Source: an uncultured Lachnospiraceae bacterium (GTDB lineage Bacteria; Bacillota; Clostridia; Lachnospirales; Lachnospiraceae). From it: DNA of 64,000 nt. A program made the translations under genes and the position numbers. The notes beneath the pieces are model-generated. The model was not told the DNA's origin, did not search any database, and saw nothing but the letters and a program-made list of their open reading frames with translations. Positions 1 through 9,184 of the stretch are shown piece after piece. Positions within the stretch are counted from its first letter, which is position 1. Each line of letters starts with the position of its first letter. The stretch covers positions 203,407-267,406 of the forward strand of contig CAKQYU010000003.1 of the NCBI GenBank assembly GCA_934293575.1, read 5' to 3'.

Positions 1-422
1 ACAATGTCCATAAAGGATTGTGTTATTGTCTTACCTGTTTTTTTATTAACTACGGTAATGGATGCATCTGTTATTTTATTGCTATCCTCTCCCATATCCA
101 CAAGAATATATTGAGATTCATTCCCTTCTACAACATTCTTTGCCACAACGATACTGTTAATTAATGGTGCTACCGTTGAAACATCTTCACTCTGTGTGTC
201 CACTAAATCCGTAATATCCTCTGTTGCAACTTCCTCTGTAATCTTTTCTTCTTCCACTTCCTCTGTAACAAATTTTCCTGTCACATCTTCTGTCTGTGTA
301 GATTCCTGCGTTGTCTGATTCTCTGTTGTAATGTTTTGTGTTGCATATACATTCAATCCATTCACATTTAACAACATTACCATAGACATTGCAATTGCCA
401 CGATCCTTTTAAGCTTCCTCAT
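1..422 (-). CDS. Secreted protein of unknown function, N-terminal part
   Basis: Only the first 140 codons are inside the window; the C-terminus lies beyond position 1. The ATG at 420-422 has AAGGAG a few bases upstream. Residues 1 to about 26 form a signal peptide: a basic start (MRKLKR), a hydrophobic core (IVAIAMSMVMLLNV) and a likely cleavage site after VYA. Next comes a Thr/Glu-rich low-complexity linker to about residue 75, typical of cell-wall or surface spacers. From about residue 85 a more ordered, beta-rich looking segment begins (SIVVAKNVVEGNESQYILVD). It could be the first extracellular Ig-like or adhesin-like domain, but no family can be named. It is separated from the upstream gene by a terminator, so it is probably its own unit. 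Confidence 0.75.
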   Translation of the reverse strand, partial: MRKLKRIVAIAMSMVMLLNVNGLNVYATQNITTENQTTQESTQTEDVTGKFVTEEVEEEKITEEVATEDITDLVDTQSEDVSTVAPLINSIVVAKNVVEGNESQYILVDMGEDSNKITDASITVVNKKTGKTITQSFMDI

Positions 423-554
423 GTTCTTACTCCTTTATCTTTTTCTATCTATTATATTTCACTCAGCATTCACCAAGATATAAAATCTAAGATATAATAT
501 CATAAAATCGTAAATTTATCTACATAAACAACAGAATTTTTATTCCAAAAAAAG

Positions 555-587
555 GAAAAAGCAGGCATTGAAACATGCCCGCTTCTT
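555..587 (-). terminator. Rho-independent terminator of the repeat coiled-coil gene
   Basis: On the minus strand AGCGGGCAT and ATGCCTGCT form a 9-bp stem (one G-U pair) around TTTCA, followed by TTTTTCC. It lies just after the stop codon at 592-594. Confidence 0.75.
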
Positions 588-591
588 CTTT

Positions 592-1089
592 CTATGCCGG
601 TGATTCTAATTTTTTAATACGTTCCTCATGCTCTGCCAGCTTTGCTGTATTCTTCTTAACCGCAACCAAAAGCGGCGTAATTGCATCCGCCTTTCCTTCA
701 ATTGATTCCATGCGTTCATTACATTCACCATGACTTACCCGCGTAGTCAACGCTTCATACATAGCATCAATTTTAGGCATCATTTCATTCTCAATTAATA
801 AGAATTTTTCATGCACATAGTTTTCCAATCTGTCCATACGTTCTTCAAGGCGATCCATACGTTCTTCAAGGCGATCCATACGACTTTCCAGACGAGCAAT
901 ATCGTCTTTCGTTGCAAAATTCTTCAAATCGTCTTTCGTTGCAAAGTTCTTCAAATCGTCTTTCGTTGCAAAGTTCTTCAAATCGTCCTTCGTTGCAAAG
1001 TTCTTCAAATCGTCCTTCGTTGCGAAGTTTGCCTCTTTAAAAATCTCCGAAAACATCTGCTTCCATTCCATTCTGTCTTCCTGTGTCAT
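592..1089 (-). CDS. Small repeat-rich coiled-coil protein (ATKDDLKNF repeats)
   Basis: 165 residues, function unknown. The ATG at 1087-1089 (MTQEDRMEW) was chosen because AAAAGGAGG sits about 9 bases upstream; an ATG further upstream has no such site. After a short start (QMFSEIFKEANF), residues about 20-65 are five near-identical copies of ATKDDLKNF, the last changing to ATKDDIARL. Then come heptads of the type DRLEERM, a coiled coil, and a less regular helical C-terminus with a second coiled region (AKLAEHEERIKKLES). There is no signal peptide or membrane segment, so it is probably cytoplasmic. ATKDDL-type repeats occur in many bacterial and phage coiled-coil proteins. The gene is monocistronic, with its own promoter and terminator. 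Copy number may vary between strains. Confidence 0.8.
   Translation of the reverse strand: MTQEDRMEWKQMFSEIFKEANFATKDDLKNFATKDDLKNFATKDDLKNFATKDDLKNFATKDDIARLESRMDRLEERMDRLEERMDRLENYVHEKFLLIENEMMPKIDAMYEALTTRVSHGECNERMESIEGKADAITPLLVAVKKNTAKLAEHEERIKKLESPA
839..880. repeat. Two exact 21-bp tandem repeats (coiled-coil heptads)
   Basis: Two adjacent identical copies of a 21-bp unit (839-859 and 860-880) with degenerate copies on either side. They encode the heptad DRLEERM on the minus strand. Confidence 0.85.
902..1028. repeat. 27-bp tandem repeat array inside a coding region
   Basis: Units begin at 902, 929, 956, 983 and 1010, the last incomplete. They differ by one or two bases, mostly the third base of TCGTCT/TCGTCC. 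Each unit encodes nine residues (ATKDDLKNF) on the minus strand, so gain or loss of units keeps the frame. Confidence 0.9.
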
Positions 1090-1318
1090 ACCACATACCT
1101 CCTTTTCATAATTAAACATGTTGTTCCGTATACTCAAACATAACGAACAACCTGTAACAAATAGAAAATTCGATATCTTAATTGCACTCTGTTCCTGTCT
1201 GGTTATACTCTGAACATTAAAATAATGGAATTAAAATAAATTGATTAAAGAAAAATAGATGGTGACTCTGCCTATATCAAAATTGATACGTTCACCTGCA
1301 AATAATGATTATGTACAG

Positions 1319-1347
1319 ACAATATCACATTGTCATGAAAATGTCAA
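1319..1347 (-). promoter_or_regulatory. Sigma-A promoter for the repeat coiled-coil gene
   Basis: On the minus strand, -35 TTGACA (1342-1347), 17-bp spacer, -10 TATTGT (1319-1324). It starts directly after the polysaccharide operon terminator. The predicted leader to the ATG at 1089 is about 220 bases. It contains a 7-bp inverted repeat (GTTGTTC at 1120-1126 and its complement at 1145-1151) just upstream of the ribosome binding site. Nothing else is seen in the gene-free stretch 1090-1451 apart from the terminator. Confidence 0.65.
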
Positions 1348-1370
1348 TGTAAAATTATTTTACTAAAAAA

Positions 1371-1396
1371 GGAAGGATTGTTTATACAATCCTTCC
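1371..1396 (-). terminator. Terminator of the Wzx/Wzy polysaccharide operon
   Basis: A perfect 10-bp stem (GGAAGGATTG / CAATCCTTCC) with a 6-base loop, followed on the minus strand by TTTTTT. It lies 55 bases after the stop of the last operon gene. Confidence 0.9.
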
Positions 1397-1451
1397 CGTT
1401 TTATAAAATACTCTATTCTTATTAATCTCAGCCCATTCTACTGCAATAACT

Positions 1452-2915
1452 TTACAACACAACAACCCCTAAAATCCGGATTCCATGTTCGCGACATAAT
1501 TCCATTAATTTGTCCATCCGTTGAAATCTTGTATTTCCCATCTTTTCCACAAGAACAATTCCGCCAGCCTGTGCACCGGCCTCCAATGCCTGAACATTGC
1601 CCAAAAAGTCATTTAAAAATGTCAGTTTGGTACCTGAATCAACCCGTTCCATCAAAGAATGTACAAAGGTTTCGTCTTCTTCATCCAGCCAGAAACTGGA
1701 AGTAACGATTACCTGTTCCAGTCCTTCCCGGTTGATTGTTAATTTTATATTTTCAACCGTCCGATCTTCCATATTTTCCAAACTGATATGCTCTGTATTT
1801 TTTAAACCAATAATCCGTTTGTCAATTTTGTTTTTTGAATTGGTCAAGGCATGTAATATTGAGAAATCCCCCTGAACAAAAACATTGTAGGTATTCATCA
1901 AATCTGAGGTCTGCTTTAACAGTCCGTTTGTAAGGTATCTTAATGTAATCAAACCGCATACGAGAATGAATCCGATTAGGAAACCAACAACCACTGCCTT
2001 AACCAGATTGTCTGTCAAAGAAATTGTCCGGACTGTTTCGTCCTTTTGGGTTTCATCCACCAATCCCTTCTTCTCATTTAACAACTGTGTATATGCACTC
2101 TTTTGTACATCCGAAAACTTCGTCATATAATTACCAAGATTTGTATTGTAAGTAGTTAATTTCGTCTGTTCCTGCGCTAACAATGATTCTAAATCCTGAT
2201 CATATAATGTAGTTGCCTCTTCGGATACCAAATGCAACTCATGTTGGCCTATATTTCTGTCCATCTGAGCCTTATATGCATCCAAATCCTTCTGCAAAGC
2301 CTTTGAAAGTTCCTCTGCCATCTCTTTGGAAGAACCTTTTACATAAATAATAAGTGTATCCGACGGCTGTACATCCTGTTCCGTCGAAATATTTATATTA
2401 TTTAAGGACTGCATATTCACGTCTTTTACCTTAGATGTACACTCAAATAAATTTGTCAAATCCTCTTCTGATTCATATCCATCCAAAGAAGATAAACCAT
2501 TGATATGCAGACTATAGGCATTCAATAATTGCAGTAACTGATTATTGCATTGGGTTCCACCTTCTATCGGAGAAACCGTATAACACAATGTCACAACATT
2601 TTCATGGTATGGATTCAGATTCATATATAAAGAATCACTCATATATTGTTTAAGGTCATCAATATTCATGGAAACCTTAACCGCATCTTCCACCGCATTT
2701 TTTTCTGATGTTGTCAAACTGTTCAGTAACATTTCCGAAGACATATCCGGTTTTTGTTCCAATACCTTTACCTGATTATGATTCTTATAAACCTGTAGCA
2801 CCCCTGTTAAAACGCAGCAAAGCAATGCAATCCCTAATATCAGCCGCCATTTTATCAAAATACGATATAGTAAATCCAGTATATCAAATTCTTCCTGTCT
2901 ATTTGTGTCCTGCAT
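1452..2915 (-). CDS. Wzz/CapA-type chain-length regulator with a degenerate tyrosine-kinase-like tail
   Basis: 487 residues, distal gene of the operon. The ATG at 2913-2915 (MQDTNRQ) has GGGAGGAA six bases upstream; an upstream TTG in frame is less likely. There are two membrane segments, about 25-42 and 306-327, flanking an extracytoplasmic helical region, which is the Wzz layout for setting polymer chain length. After the second membrane segment, residues about 345-487 look like a bacterial tyrosine-kinase fold: IVTSS stands where the strand before the Walker A loop should be, and VLVEKMGNTR...GIRILGVVVL matches the last strands. The Walker A glycine-lysine loop is absent (FWLDEEDETF instead) and there is no C-terminal Tyr cluster, so kinase activity is unlikely. 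No separate kinase or phosphatase gene is seen in the operon. Confidence 0.8.
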   Translation of the reverse strand: MQDTNRQEEFDILDLLYRILIKWRLILGIALLCCVLTGVLQVYKNHNQVKVLEQKPDMSSEMLLNSLTTSEKNAVEDAVKVSMNIDDLKQYMSDSLYMNLNPYHENVVTLCYTVSPIEGGTQCNNQLLQLLNAYSLHINGLSSLDGYESEEDLTNLFECTSKVKDVNMQSLNNINISTEQDVQPSDTLIIYVKGSSKEMAEELSKALQKDLDAYKAQMDRNIGQHELHLVSEEATTLYDQDLESLLAQEQTKLTTYNTNLGNYMTKFSDVQKSAYTQLLNEKKGLVDETQKDETVRTISLTDNLVKAVVVGFLIGFILVCGLITLRYLTNGLLKQTSDLMNTYNVFVQGDFSILHALTNSKNKIDKRIIGLKNTEHISLENMEDRTVENIKLTINREGLEQVIVTSSFWLDEEDETFVHSLMERVDSGTKLTFLNDFLGNVQALEAGAQAGGIVLVEKMGNTRFQRMDKLMELCREHGIRILGVVVL

Positions 2916-2956
2916 TAAGATTCCTCCCAAATTACAAATTCATTCAATTTCTAAAT

Positions 2957-4189
2957 TTAATCTCTTCCATATAAATCTCTAGTATATACTTTATCTTTTA
3001 CATCATCCAGACAACTGTCGTATCGATTTGCTATAATAGCCTGACTCTGCATTTTAAATTCATCCAAATTATTCACAACCTTGCTTCCAAAGAAAGTTGT
3101 TCCGTCTTCCAATGTTGGTTCATAAATAATAACCGATGCCCCTTTTGCCTTGATTCGTTTCATAACCCCCTGAATTGAAGATTGACGAAAATTATCGGAA
3201 TTTGACTTCATTGTCAAACGATATACTCCTACTATAACTTCTTTCTCTTTGTTTGCATCATAAACATCATTTGCTCCATATGCTCCAGTTAAGTCTAACA
3301 CTCTATCAGCAATATAATCTTTACGGGTGCGGTTTGATTCTACAATAGCAGACATCATATTCTGCGGAACATCTTCATAGTTTGCCAAAAGTTGTTTTGT
3401 ATCTTTCGGTAAGCAATATCCACCATATCCAAATGACGGATTGTTATAATGAGAACCAATTCTTGGATCCAGGCACACACCATTAATAATCTGCTGTGTA
3501 TTTAACCCTTTCATCTCGGCATATGTATCCAATTCATTAAAATAAGATACTCGAAGTGCCAGATATGTATTGGCAAATAATTTCACTGCCTCCGCCTCAG
3601 TAAATCCCATAATTAATGTATCAATATTTTCTTTAATAGCACCCTCCTGCAAAAGCCTTGCAAATGTATTTGCTGCCTCTACAAGTTTTTCGTTTTCCAT
3701 ATCCGTTCCCACTATAATTCTTGATGGATACAGATTGTCATACAACGCCTTAGATTCCCGTAAGAATTCCGGACTAAAAATAATGTTATCACAATGGAAT
3801 TTTTCCCTGACAGCAACTGTATATCCTACCGGTATCGTCGATTTGATAACCATAATAGCATTTGGATTATATTCAATAACCAACTTAATAACAGCCTCTA
3901 CTGCTGATGTGTCAAAAAAATTCTTCTTACTGTCATAATTTGTCGGTGCTGCAATAACTACAAATTCTGCATCCTTGTACGCCGCTTCCGCATCCAATGT
4001 TGCTGTTAAATTCAAATTTTTTTCTGCCAAATATTTTTCAATATATTCGTCCTGAATGGGAGATTTTCTCTGATTAATCATTTCAACCTTTTCAGGAATT
4101 ATATCAACAGCCATTACCTCATGATGTTGTGATAATAATGTTGCAATTGATAAACCTACATAACCTGTTCCAGCTATAGCAATTTTCAT
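2957..4189 (-). CDS. ugd: UDP-glucose 6-dehydrogenase
   Basis: 410 residues. Oxidises UDP-glucose to UDP-glucuronate with NAD in the cytoplasm, supplying uronic acids. The ATG at 4187-4189 (MKIAIAGTGYVGLS) was chosen because the NAD-binding motif GTGYVG follows at once and AAGGAG lies upstream. Family motifs visible are FSPEFLRE, the central-domain segment with FANTYLALRVSYFNELD, and the catalytic cysteine region GYGGYCLPKDT. Length is normal for the short bacterial class. The neighbour upstream is a UDP-glucuronate epimerase-like gene (16-bp gap), so the pair probably makes UDP-galacturonate. No regulatory site lies between them. Confidence 0.93.
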   Translation of the reverse strand: MKIAIAGTGYVGLSIATLLSQHHEVMAVDIIPEKVEMINQRKSPIQDEYIEKYLAEKNLNLTATLDAEAAYKDAEFVVIAAPTNYDSKKNFFDTSAVEAVIKLVIEYNPNAIMVIKSTIPVGYTVAVREKFHCDNIIFSPEFLRESKALYDNLYPSRIIVGTDMENEKLVEAANTFARLLQEGAIKENIDTLIMGFTEAEAVKLFANTYLALRVSYFNELDTYAEMKGLNTQQIINGVCLDPRIGSHYNNPSFGYGGYCLPKDTKQLLANYEDVPQNMMSAIVESNRTRKDYIADRVLDLTGAYGANDVYDANKEKEVIVGVYRLTMKSNSDNFRQSSIQGVMKRIKAKGASVIIYEPTLEDGTTFFGSKVVNNLDEFKMQSQAIIANRYDSCLDDVKDKVYTRDLYGRD

Positions 4190-4205
4190 TTTATTTACAC
4201 TCTCC

Positions 4206-5294
4206 TTACATATAAAATTCCTTATACCATTCTGCAAACTTTCTTAAACCTGTTCTCAAACTAGTATGTGGTTTTATTCCAAAATCTTTTTCAAGCTCCG
4301 ATGTATCCGCATATGTCACTGCAACATCCCCTGGTTGCATCGGCACTAATTTTTTATGCGATTCAAAATCATAATCATCCGGGAGCACACCTGCACGAAT
4401 AAGTTCCTGTTGAAGAATATCTACAAATTCTAGTAAATTTTCCGGATTACTATTACCAATATTATAAACTTTATACGGTGGAATTGGAAGTCCATCATCC
4501 CCTTTCTTTTTTTCAGGGGCAACCTTCATTACATGTACTATTCCCTCTACAATGTCATCTATAAAGGTAAAATCACGTTTACAATTTCCATAATTGAAAA
4601 TATTAATCATTTCATTATTTTTTAACTTATTTGTAAACCCAAAGTATGCCATATCCGGTCTTCCGGCCGGTCCATATACTGTAAAAAAGCGAAGACCTGT
4701 TGACGGAATGTTATACAATTTCGAATATGCATGTGCCAATAATTCATTTGACTTTTTAGTTGCTGCATACAAAGATACAGGGTTGTCCACTTTATCATCT
4801 GTAGAATATGGTATCTTTTTATTTGTTCCATAAACCGACGACGATGATGCGTAAACTAGATGCTCTACCCCTTTTTCATCATTATCATAAGAATGACGAC
4901 ATGCCTCCAAAATATTATAAAATCCTATCAAATTACTTTCTATATAAACATCTGGATTTGTAATTGAATATCGAACCCCCGCCTGTGCGGCCAAGTTTAC
5001 AACAACTGATGGTTTGTATTCATCAAATATCCGTTTAATAAGCTCTTTATCTGCAATTGAACCCTTTATAAATTTCCATGAGTTCTCCAAATGTTGTTCA
5101 ACAGTTTTTTCAATCTGTTGCAAACGATATTCCTTTATAGAAACATCATAATAATCATTCATATTATCAATGCCTATAATATGCACATTTTTTGCATATT
5201 GAAATATTTTAATAATTAAATTAGCGCCAATAAATCCAGCAGCACCCGTTATTAATATTATTTTATTGTCTATTTGAACATTCTCTTTTCTCAT
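4206..5294 (-). CDS. NAD-dependent epimerase, probably UDP-glucuronate 4-epimerase
   Basis: 362 residues, extended short-chain dehydrogenase fold. The N-terminal NAD site is GAAGFIG and the catalytic Tyr-Lys pair is in SLYAATKKSNE. FFTVYGPAGRPDMAYF is the pattern seen in UDP-glucuronate 4-epimerases (CapI/LspL group), and GNSNPENLLEF matches their C-terminal half. The expected reaction is UDP-glucuronate to UDP-galacturonate in the cytoplasm. It sits directly upstream of ugd, which would provide its substrate. The start has GAAAGGG upstream. UDP-glucose 4-epimerase activity is possible but fits the motifs less well. Confidence 0.88.
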   Translation of the reverse strand: MRKENVQIDNKIILITGAAGFIGANLIIKIFQYAKNVHIIGIDNMNDYYDVSIKEYRLQQIEKTVEQHLENSWKFIKGSIADKELIKRIFDEYKPSVVVNLAAQAGVRYSITNPDVYIESNLIGFYNILEACRHSYDNDEKGVEHLVYASSSSVYGTNKKIPYSTDDKVDNPVSLYAATKKSNELLAHAYSKLYNIPSTGLRFFTVYGPAGRPDMAYFGFTNKLKNNEMINIFNYGNCKRDFTFIDDIVEGIVHVMKVAPEKKKGDDGLPIPPYKVYNIGNSNPENLLEFVDILQQELIRAGVLPDDYDFESHKKLVPMQPGDVAVTYADTSELEKDFGIKPHTSLRTGLRKFAEWYKEFYM

Positions 5295-5315
5295 GGTATA
5301 CCCTTTCTTAATTTG

Positions 5316-6452
5316 TCAGAAACATCTCTTTTCTTCCATAGGAATCCAAGGTTCATACTCCTTACCTTCTAAAATATCTGCAATTCTTTTACATGCATTA
5401 CCATCCCCATAGGGATTACATGCTCTTGCCATACGTTTGTACTCTTCTTCATTTTCTAAAAGTTGTTTAAAATTTTTATAGATGTTTTCTTCCTCTGTAC
5501 CTACTAATCTAAGTGTACCCGCCTCAATTCCCTCCGGTCTCTCAGTGGTATCTCTCATTACAAGAACTGGTTTTCCATAAGATGGTACTTCCTCCTGAAT
5601 TCCTCCCGAGTCCGTCAAGCAAACATGGCATCTTGCCTCAAAATTATGACAATCAAAAACATCTATTGGTTCAATAATATGTATTCTATCACATCCTCCC
5701 AATTCTTCTTCAGCAGCCTTTCTAACAGTTGGATTCATATGAATTGGATATATTGCTTTACATTCCGGATGTTCATCAAGCACCCGTCTAATTGCACGAA
5801 ACATATTATGCATTGGCTTTCCAAGATTCTCTCTCCTATGTGCCGTTATAAAAATCAAATTTGCATTTCCTACCCATTCAAGTTCCGGATGTGTATAATC
5901 TTCCTTTACAGTATGTTGCATTGCATCAATAACAGTATTACCTGTAATATAAATTTTACTTACATCCTTTCCTTCTCTAATCAAATTATCAGCAGCCATC
6001 CTAGTTGGAGCAAAATTATACTGTGAAATAATACCTACAGCCTGACGATTAAATTCCTCTGGATATGGAGAATAAATATTATATGTACGCAATCCCGCTT
6101 CCACATGTCCAACCGGAATTTGAAGATAAAAACACGCTAATGCTGTAACAAATGTAGTTGAAGTATCCCCATGGACCAGAACAATATCCGGTTTTTCCTT
6201 TTCTAATACAACCTTAATTTTTTCCAGAATTCCTGTTGTAATATCAAAAAGTGTCTGCCCTGATTTCATAATTGAAAGATCATAATCAGGTATTACATTA
6301 AATATATTAAGTACTTGATCAAGCATCTGTCTATGTTGCCCAGTAACACATACCACCGTTTCTATTGTTGTTCTTTTTTTTAATTCATTTACCAATGGAC
6401 ACATTTTAATCGCTTCTGGTCTGGTACCAAAAACAAGCATTATTTTTTTCAT
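5316..6452 (-). CDS. wecB: UDP-N-acetylglucosamine 2-epimerase (non-hydrolysing)
   Basis: 378 residues. Interconverts UDP-GlcNAc and UDP-ManNAc in the cytoplasm. The ATG at 6450-6452 (MKKIMLVFGTRPEAIK) has GGAGG close upstream, while the in-frame TTG upstream overlaps that site. Signature segments are FGTRPEAIKM, VHGDTST, GHVEAGLRT, PEEFNRQ, TAHRREN and LTDSGGIQEE, all in the usual order, with normal length. No UDP-ManNAc dehydrogenase apart from the Ugd-type protein is seen in the operon, so ManNAc itself may be the sugar used. Third nucleotide-sugar gene in a row. Confidence 0.93.
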   Translation of the reverse strand: MKKIMLVFGTRPEAIKMCPLVNELKKRTTIETVVCVTGQHRQMLDQVLNIFNVIPDYDLSIMKSGQTLFDITTGILEKIKVVLEKEKPDIVLVHGDTSTTFVTALACFYLQIPVGHVEAGLRTYNIYSPYPEEFNRQAVGIISQYNFAPTRMAADNLIREGKDVSKIYITGNTVIDAMQHTVKEDYTHPELEWVGNANLIFITAHRRENLGKPMHNMFRAIRRVLDEHPECKAIYPIHMNPTVRKAAEEELGGCDRIHIIEPIDVFDCHNFEARCHVCLTDSGGIQEEVPSYGKPVLVMRDTTERPEGIEAGTLRLVGTEEENIYKNFKQLLENEEEYKRMARACNPYGDGNACKRIADILEGKEYEPWIPMEEKRCF

Positions 6453-6466
6453 TATTTCCTCCAATA

Positions 6467-7936
6467 TTATTTTGTATTTTTTATTCGTTTTCCCACACTT
6501 TTTATAATTGGCAATATAATATTTCTAGTTTGCGGAATTGTCAAAACAGTACACGCATAGCTAATGCAACACAATAATATCAACAATAATTGCAAGAAAA
6601 AACTATTTTTAAACGATAATCCTATTATTGCTATAGGAACCATCGTAAGGGAACCTATCATCGCAGGCATCATATTTTTTAAGATTTTTATTGGTGACAT
6701 TTTAATATAAATCTTTCCTATAACTAAATTAATTACACCAAACAAAACGCGTGCAATACTTCTCGCAAATACTATATAAATAAATCCTTTATTCACTGTT
6801 ACCAATAATAAACCAACTAATTCAATCAATTGAAGAACTTGAGACAATACCGAAAGTTTTGGTTTTTCATTTGCTGTAAACGTTAAGCTAATATACTGTC
6901 CGGTTAATATTGTAAATGATTGTGCCAAAGAATACAAACCAACAAAAAGACTTGCCTCTGACCATTGAGAACCAAACAAAACATTAGTCACAAAATCCCT
7001 AAATAAAAATACACCCATACCTAGTGGAATAAGCAACAACCCAACTTTTTGCTGAAACGAGTAAAAAACCCTATCGAATTGTTTCTTATCACTTTTTACA
7101 GCGGATAAAGCAGATAACAAAACAGAAGTTGTTGATGCTGCAACTATGTTCATTATACTGGTTACCATTGTAATCGAATTTTTATACAATCCTAAATAGT
7201 AACTAGTTAAATATTTACCAATAATAAATGTTCCAATATATGACGTCATCCAAAGTAACACGGATTCAACCAAAGTCCACATACTAAAAGAAAACATTTT
7301 CTTTAGTATACTAAATTTAAAAAATAAATATGGTTTCCATGAGGATTTTACAGTCAAAATAATTGCATTTACTAAATTAGTAGCTATTGTTCCCCATATA
7401 ATAGACCAATACCCAAATCCCATAAACGCAAGCGGAATTGTAATAACTACCGGCATAAAGGCTCCAACTATCCTCGCCAAAAATAAAGTTTTAAAATCAA
7501 ACTTTTTTTTATAAATTGCCATCTGAATACTTGAAAATGCTGTTAAAAACAAAGATATACTTGCAATAGCAATAACATATCCAAGTCCTGGATTACCCAC
7601 TTGAGCAGCTATTGGATTTCTTAAAAGTACAATCACAAGCCATAGAACAAATGAAATACATAAATTTGTCCAAAATGCAACATTTGCATTTTCATAAAAT
7701 TCCTTATCATTGCGAAATTGCTTTTGAATTAGGTACTTTTGAAATCCAGCATCGGTAAAAATATCTGCAAAACTTGTTACCATATTAACTGTTGCAACCA
7801 CACCAAATTCATCAGGAGTAAGTAATCTAGCTAATATCATACTTGTAAATGGTGTTATTAGTTTAGCAGCAATTTCTGTTATACCTGCCCATTTTACTGA
7901 CGTTTCTATTTTCTTATTTAAATTATCTATTTCCAT
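6467..7936 (-). CDS. Wzx-type polysaccharide flippase (MOP superfamily)
   Basis: 489 residues, very hydrophobic, with about 12-14 predicted membrane helices. The N-terminal pattern (WAGITEIAAKLITPFTSMIL, then ARLLTPDEFGVVATVN) is that of Wzx and related lipopolysaccharide flippases. Its role would be to move undecaprenyl-pyrophosphate-linked repeat units across the membrane before polymerisation by the Wzy-like protein encoded upstream. The ATG at 7934-7936 was chosen; the codon before it is TTG, and the ribosome site is weak (GACGGATGG). The gene is visibly richer in A/T than the nucleotide-sugar genes downstream, as is usual for serotype-specific genes. Confidence 0.88.
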   Translation of the reverse strand: MEIDNLNKKIETSVKWAGITEIAAKLITPFTSMILARLLTPDEFGVVATVNMVTSFADIFTDAGFQKYLIQKQFRNDKEFYENANVAFWTNLCISFVLWLVIVLLRNPIAAQVGNPGLGYVIAIASISLFLTAFSSIQMAIYKKKFDFKTLFLARIVGAFMPVVITIPLAFMGFGYWSIIWGTIATNLVNAIILTVKSSWKPYLFFKFSILKKMFSFSMWTLVESVLLWMTSYIGTFIIGKYLTSYYLGLYKNSITMVTSIMNIVAASTTSVLLSALSAVKSDKKQFDRVFYSFQQKVGLLLIPLGMGVFLFRDFVTNVLFGSQWSEASLFVGLYSLAQSFTILTGQYISLTFTANEKPKLSVLSQVLQLIELVGLLLVTVNKGFIYIVFARSIARVLFGVINLVIGKIYIKMSPIKILKNMMPAMIGSLTMVPIAIIGLSFKNSFFLQLLLILLCCISYACTVLTIPQTRNIILPIIKSVGKRIKNTK

Positions 7937-7996
7937 CAAACCATCCGTCTTTTACATTATCTATTTAACATCTTATTATTTAAAAACACAACAAAA

Positions 7997-9184
7997 TTAT
8001 TGAGGTCTACTCTTAGGGAAAAGAAATCGTTTTAATTTTACCGCAATTACCATAATATTGCTTTTACAAGATCTTTTAAAATTTGATTTGTAAACCAGCA
8101 ACATACGATTTGCCCTATTTAATCCACTTTTCAGAAATACCTGTTTGTATTTTGCAGTACCTTTTGGTGCCGAAATTGGATGATGAATTGCTGCATTAGC
8201 CAGAGCATTTCGCTTTGGAATTTCAACCATATCAACATCTTTCCTAACAATAGATAATAATTCACTGCCTTTACTATTATGAACCATTGCAGAAGAAACT
8301 CCATGTGGATTATACCCATCCATTCCCTGTTCTACATAATGATAATCTCCAATCATCAAGTCTCCCAGTAATGTATCATCTTTAAATGGACAAACATAAC
8401 AAGAAGGACGTTTCAAGTATCGAAAGGCTGAACCAAAACTGCTTTTATGAAATTGTTCCATAAATATCTTTCCATTTTCAAATTCTACATAATTATAAAA
8501 AGGTTTCCACTTACCATTTTTTTTATATCTATTTGTAAAAAATTTTATAGTATCTCCATATTTTTTTTTCAATGCATCACAATATTGTTCCTGAACATAT
8601 ACTGATGTAGGACCATGACATACCAACTCAACTGTATACAAATTTTTATTATCATTAAAATAATCAACAACCGCTGCTACATCACATGGTAATCCAATAA
8701 AAAGGCATCTGTTTCCCTTCTTTAAATCTACAGAAACATTTTTATAAATAAATCTCTTATCTGCCTGAACATACTTAGAACCTTTTAATTTTACCAGTTC
8801 CGCTTCCTTATCAATCCTACAATATATAACTTCTTTATAATCCTCAGAATATGCTGCTCCATAAACGATACCACCGTTTCTTATAAAAGCTGATGATATA
8901 GCTGTTGCCAATCCACCTGACGAACATGATATTATATCCTTATTTTTCTTATAACTTGCCGCGTAAAATTCAATAAAATCTGTTTTTTTATTTCCATTAT
9001 TTTTTATTGGGCAAACTGCAAGGCATTTACCACAACCTAAACACTTGGCTTCATTTATAATAAACGGATATAAAAACCCAGTTTTATCTGGTTTCATCTG
9101 TATAATATTATTTGGGCACGCACTTGCACACATGCTACAACCACAACATTCTTTATTCTCTTTATATAAATTTTCTGTTTTCAT
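7997..9184 (-). CDS. FrhB-type iron-sulfur protein of a polysaccharide locus
   Basis: 395 residues. The N-terminus has two 4Fe-4S ferredoxin motifs, CCGCSMCASACP and CLGCGKCLAVCP, followed by a coenzyme F420 hydrogenase/dehydrogenase beta-subunit-like domain (FrhB N and C parts; SCSSGGLATAIS, LFIGLPCDVAA). Proteins of this kind often pair with polysaccharide pyruvyl transferase genes in capsule loci of gut bacteria, as here. The redox partner and substrate are not known. The ATG at 9182-9184 overlaps the stop codon of the upstream pyruvyl-transferase gene (TAATG), implying translational coupling. It is probably cytoplasmic; no membrane segment is seen. Confidence 0.85.
   Translation of the reverse strand: MKTENLYKENKECCGCSMCASACPNNIIQMKPDKTGFLYPFIINEAKCLGCGKCLAVCPIKNNGNKKTDFIEFYAASYKKNKDIISCSSGGLATAISSAFIRNGGIVYGAAYSEDYKEVIYCRIDKEAELVKLKGSKYVQADKRFIYKNVSVDLKKGNRCLFIGLPCDVAAVVDYFNDNKNLYTVELVCHGPTSVYVQEQYCDALKKKYGDTIKFFTNRYKKNGKWKPFYNYVEFENGKIFMEQFHKSSFGSAFRYLKRPSCYVCPFKDDTLLGDLMIGDYHYVEQGMDGYNPHGVSSAMVHNSKGSELLSIVRKDVDMVEIPKRNALANAAIHHPISAPKGTAKYKQVFLKSGLNRANRMLLVYKSNFKRSCKSNIMVIAVKLKRFLFPKSRPQ

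Noticed and set aside
902..1028. CRISPR array
   Set aside because: The units are directly adjacent with no spacers, and the array is read as protein repeats. No cas genes in the window.
811..1143. Plus-strand open frame over the repeat gene
   Set aside because: It is the antisense reading of the tandem repeats, with no ribosome site or promoter of its own; the minus-strand protein has coherent coiled-coil heptads.
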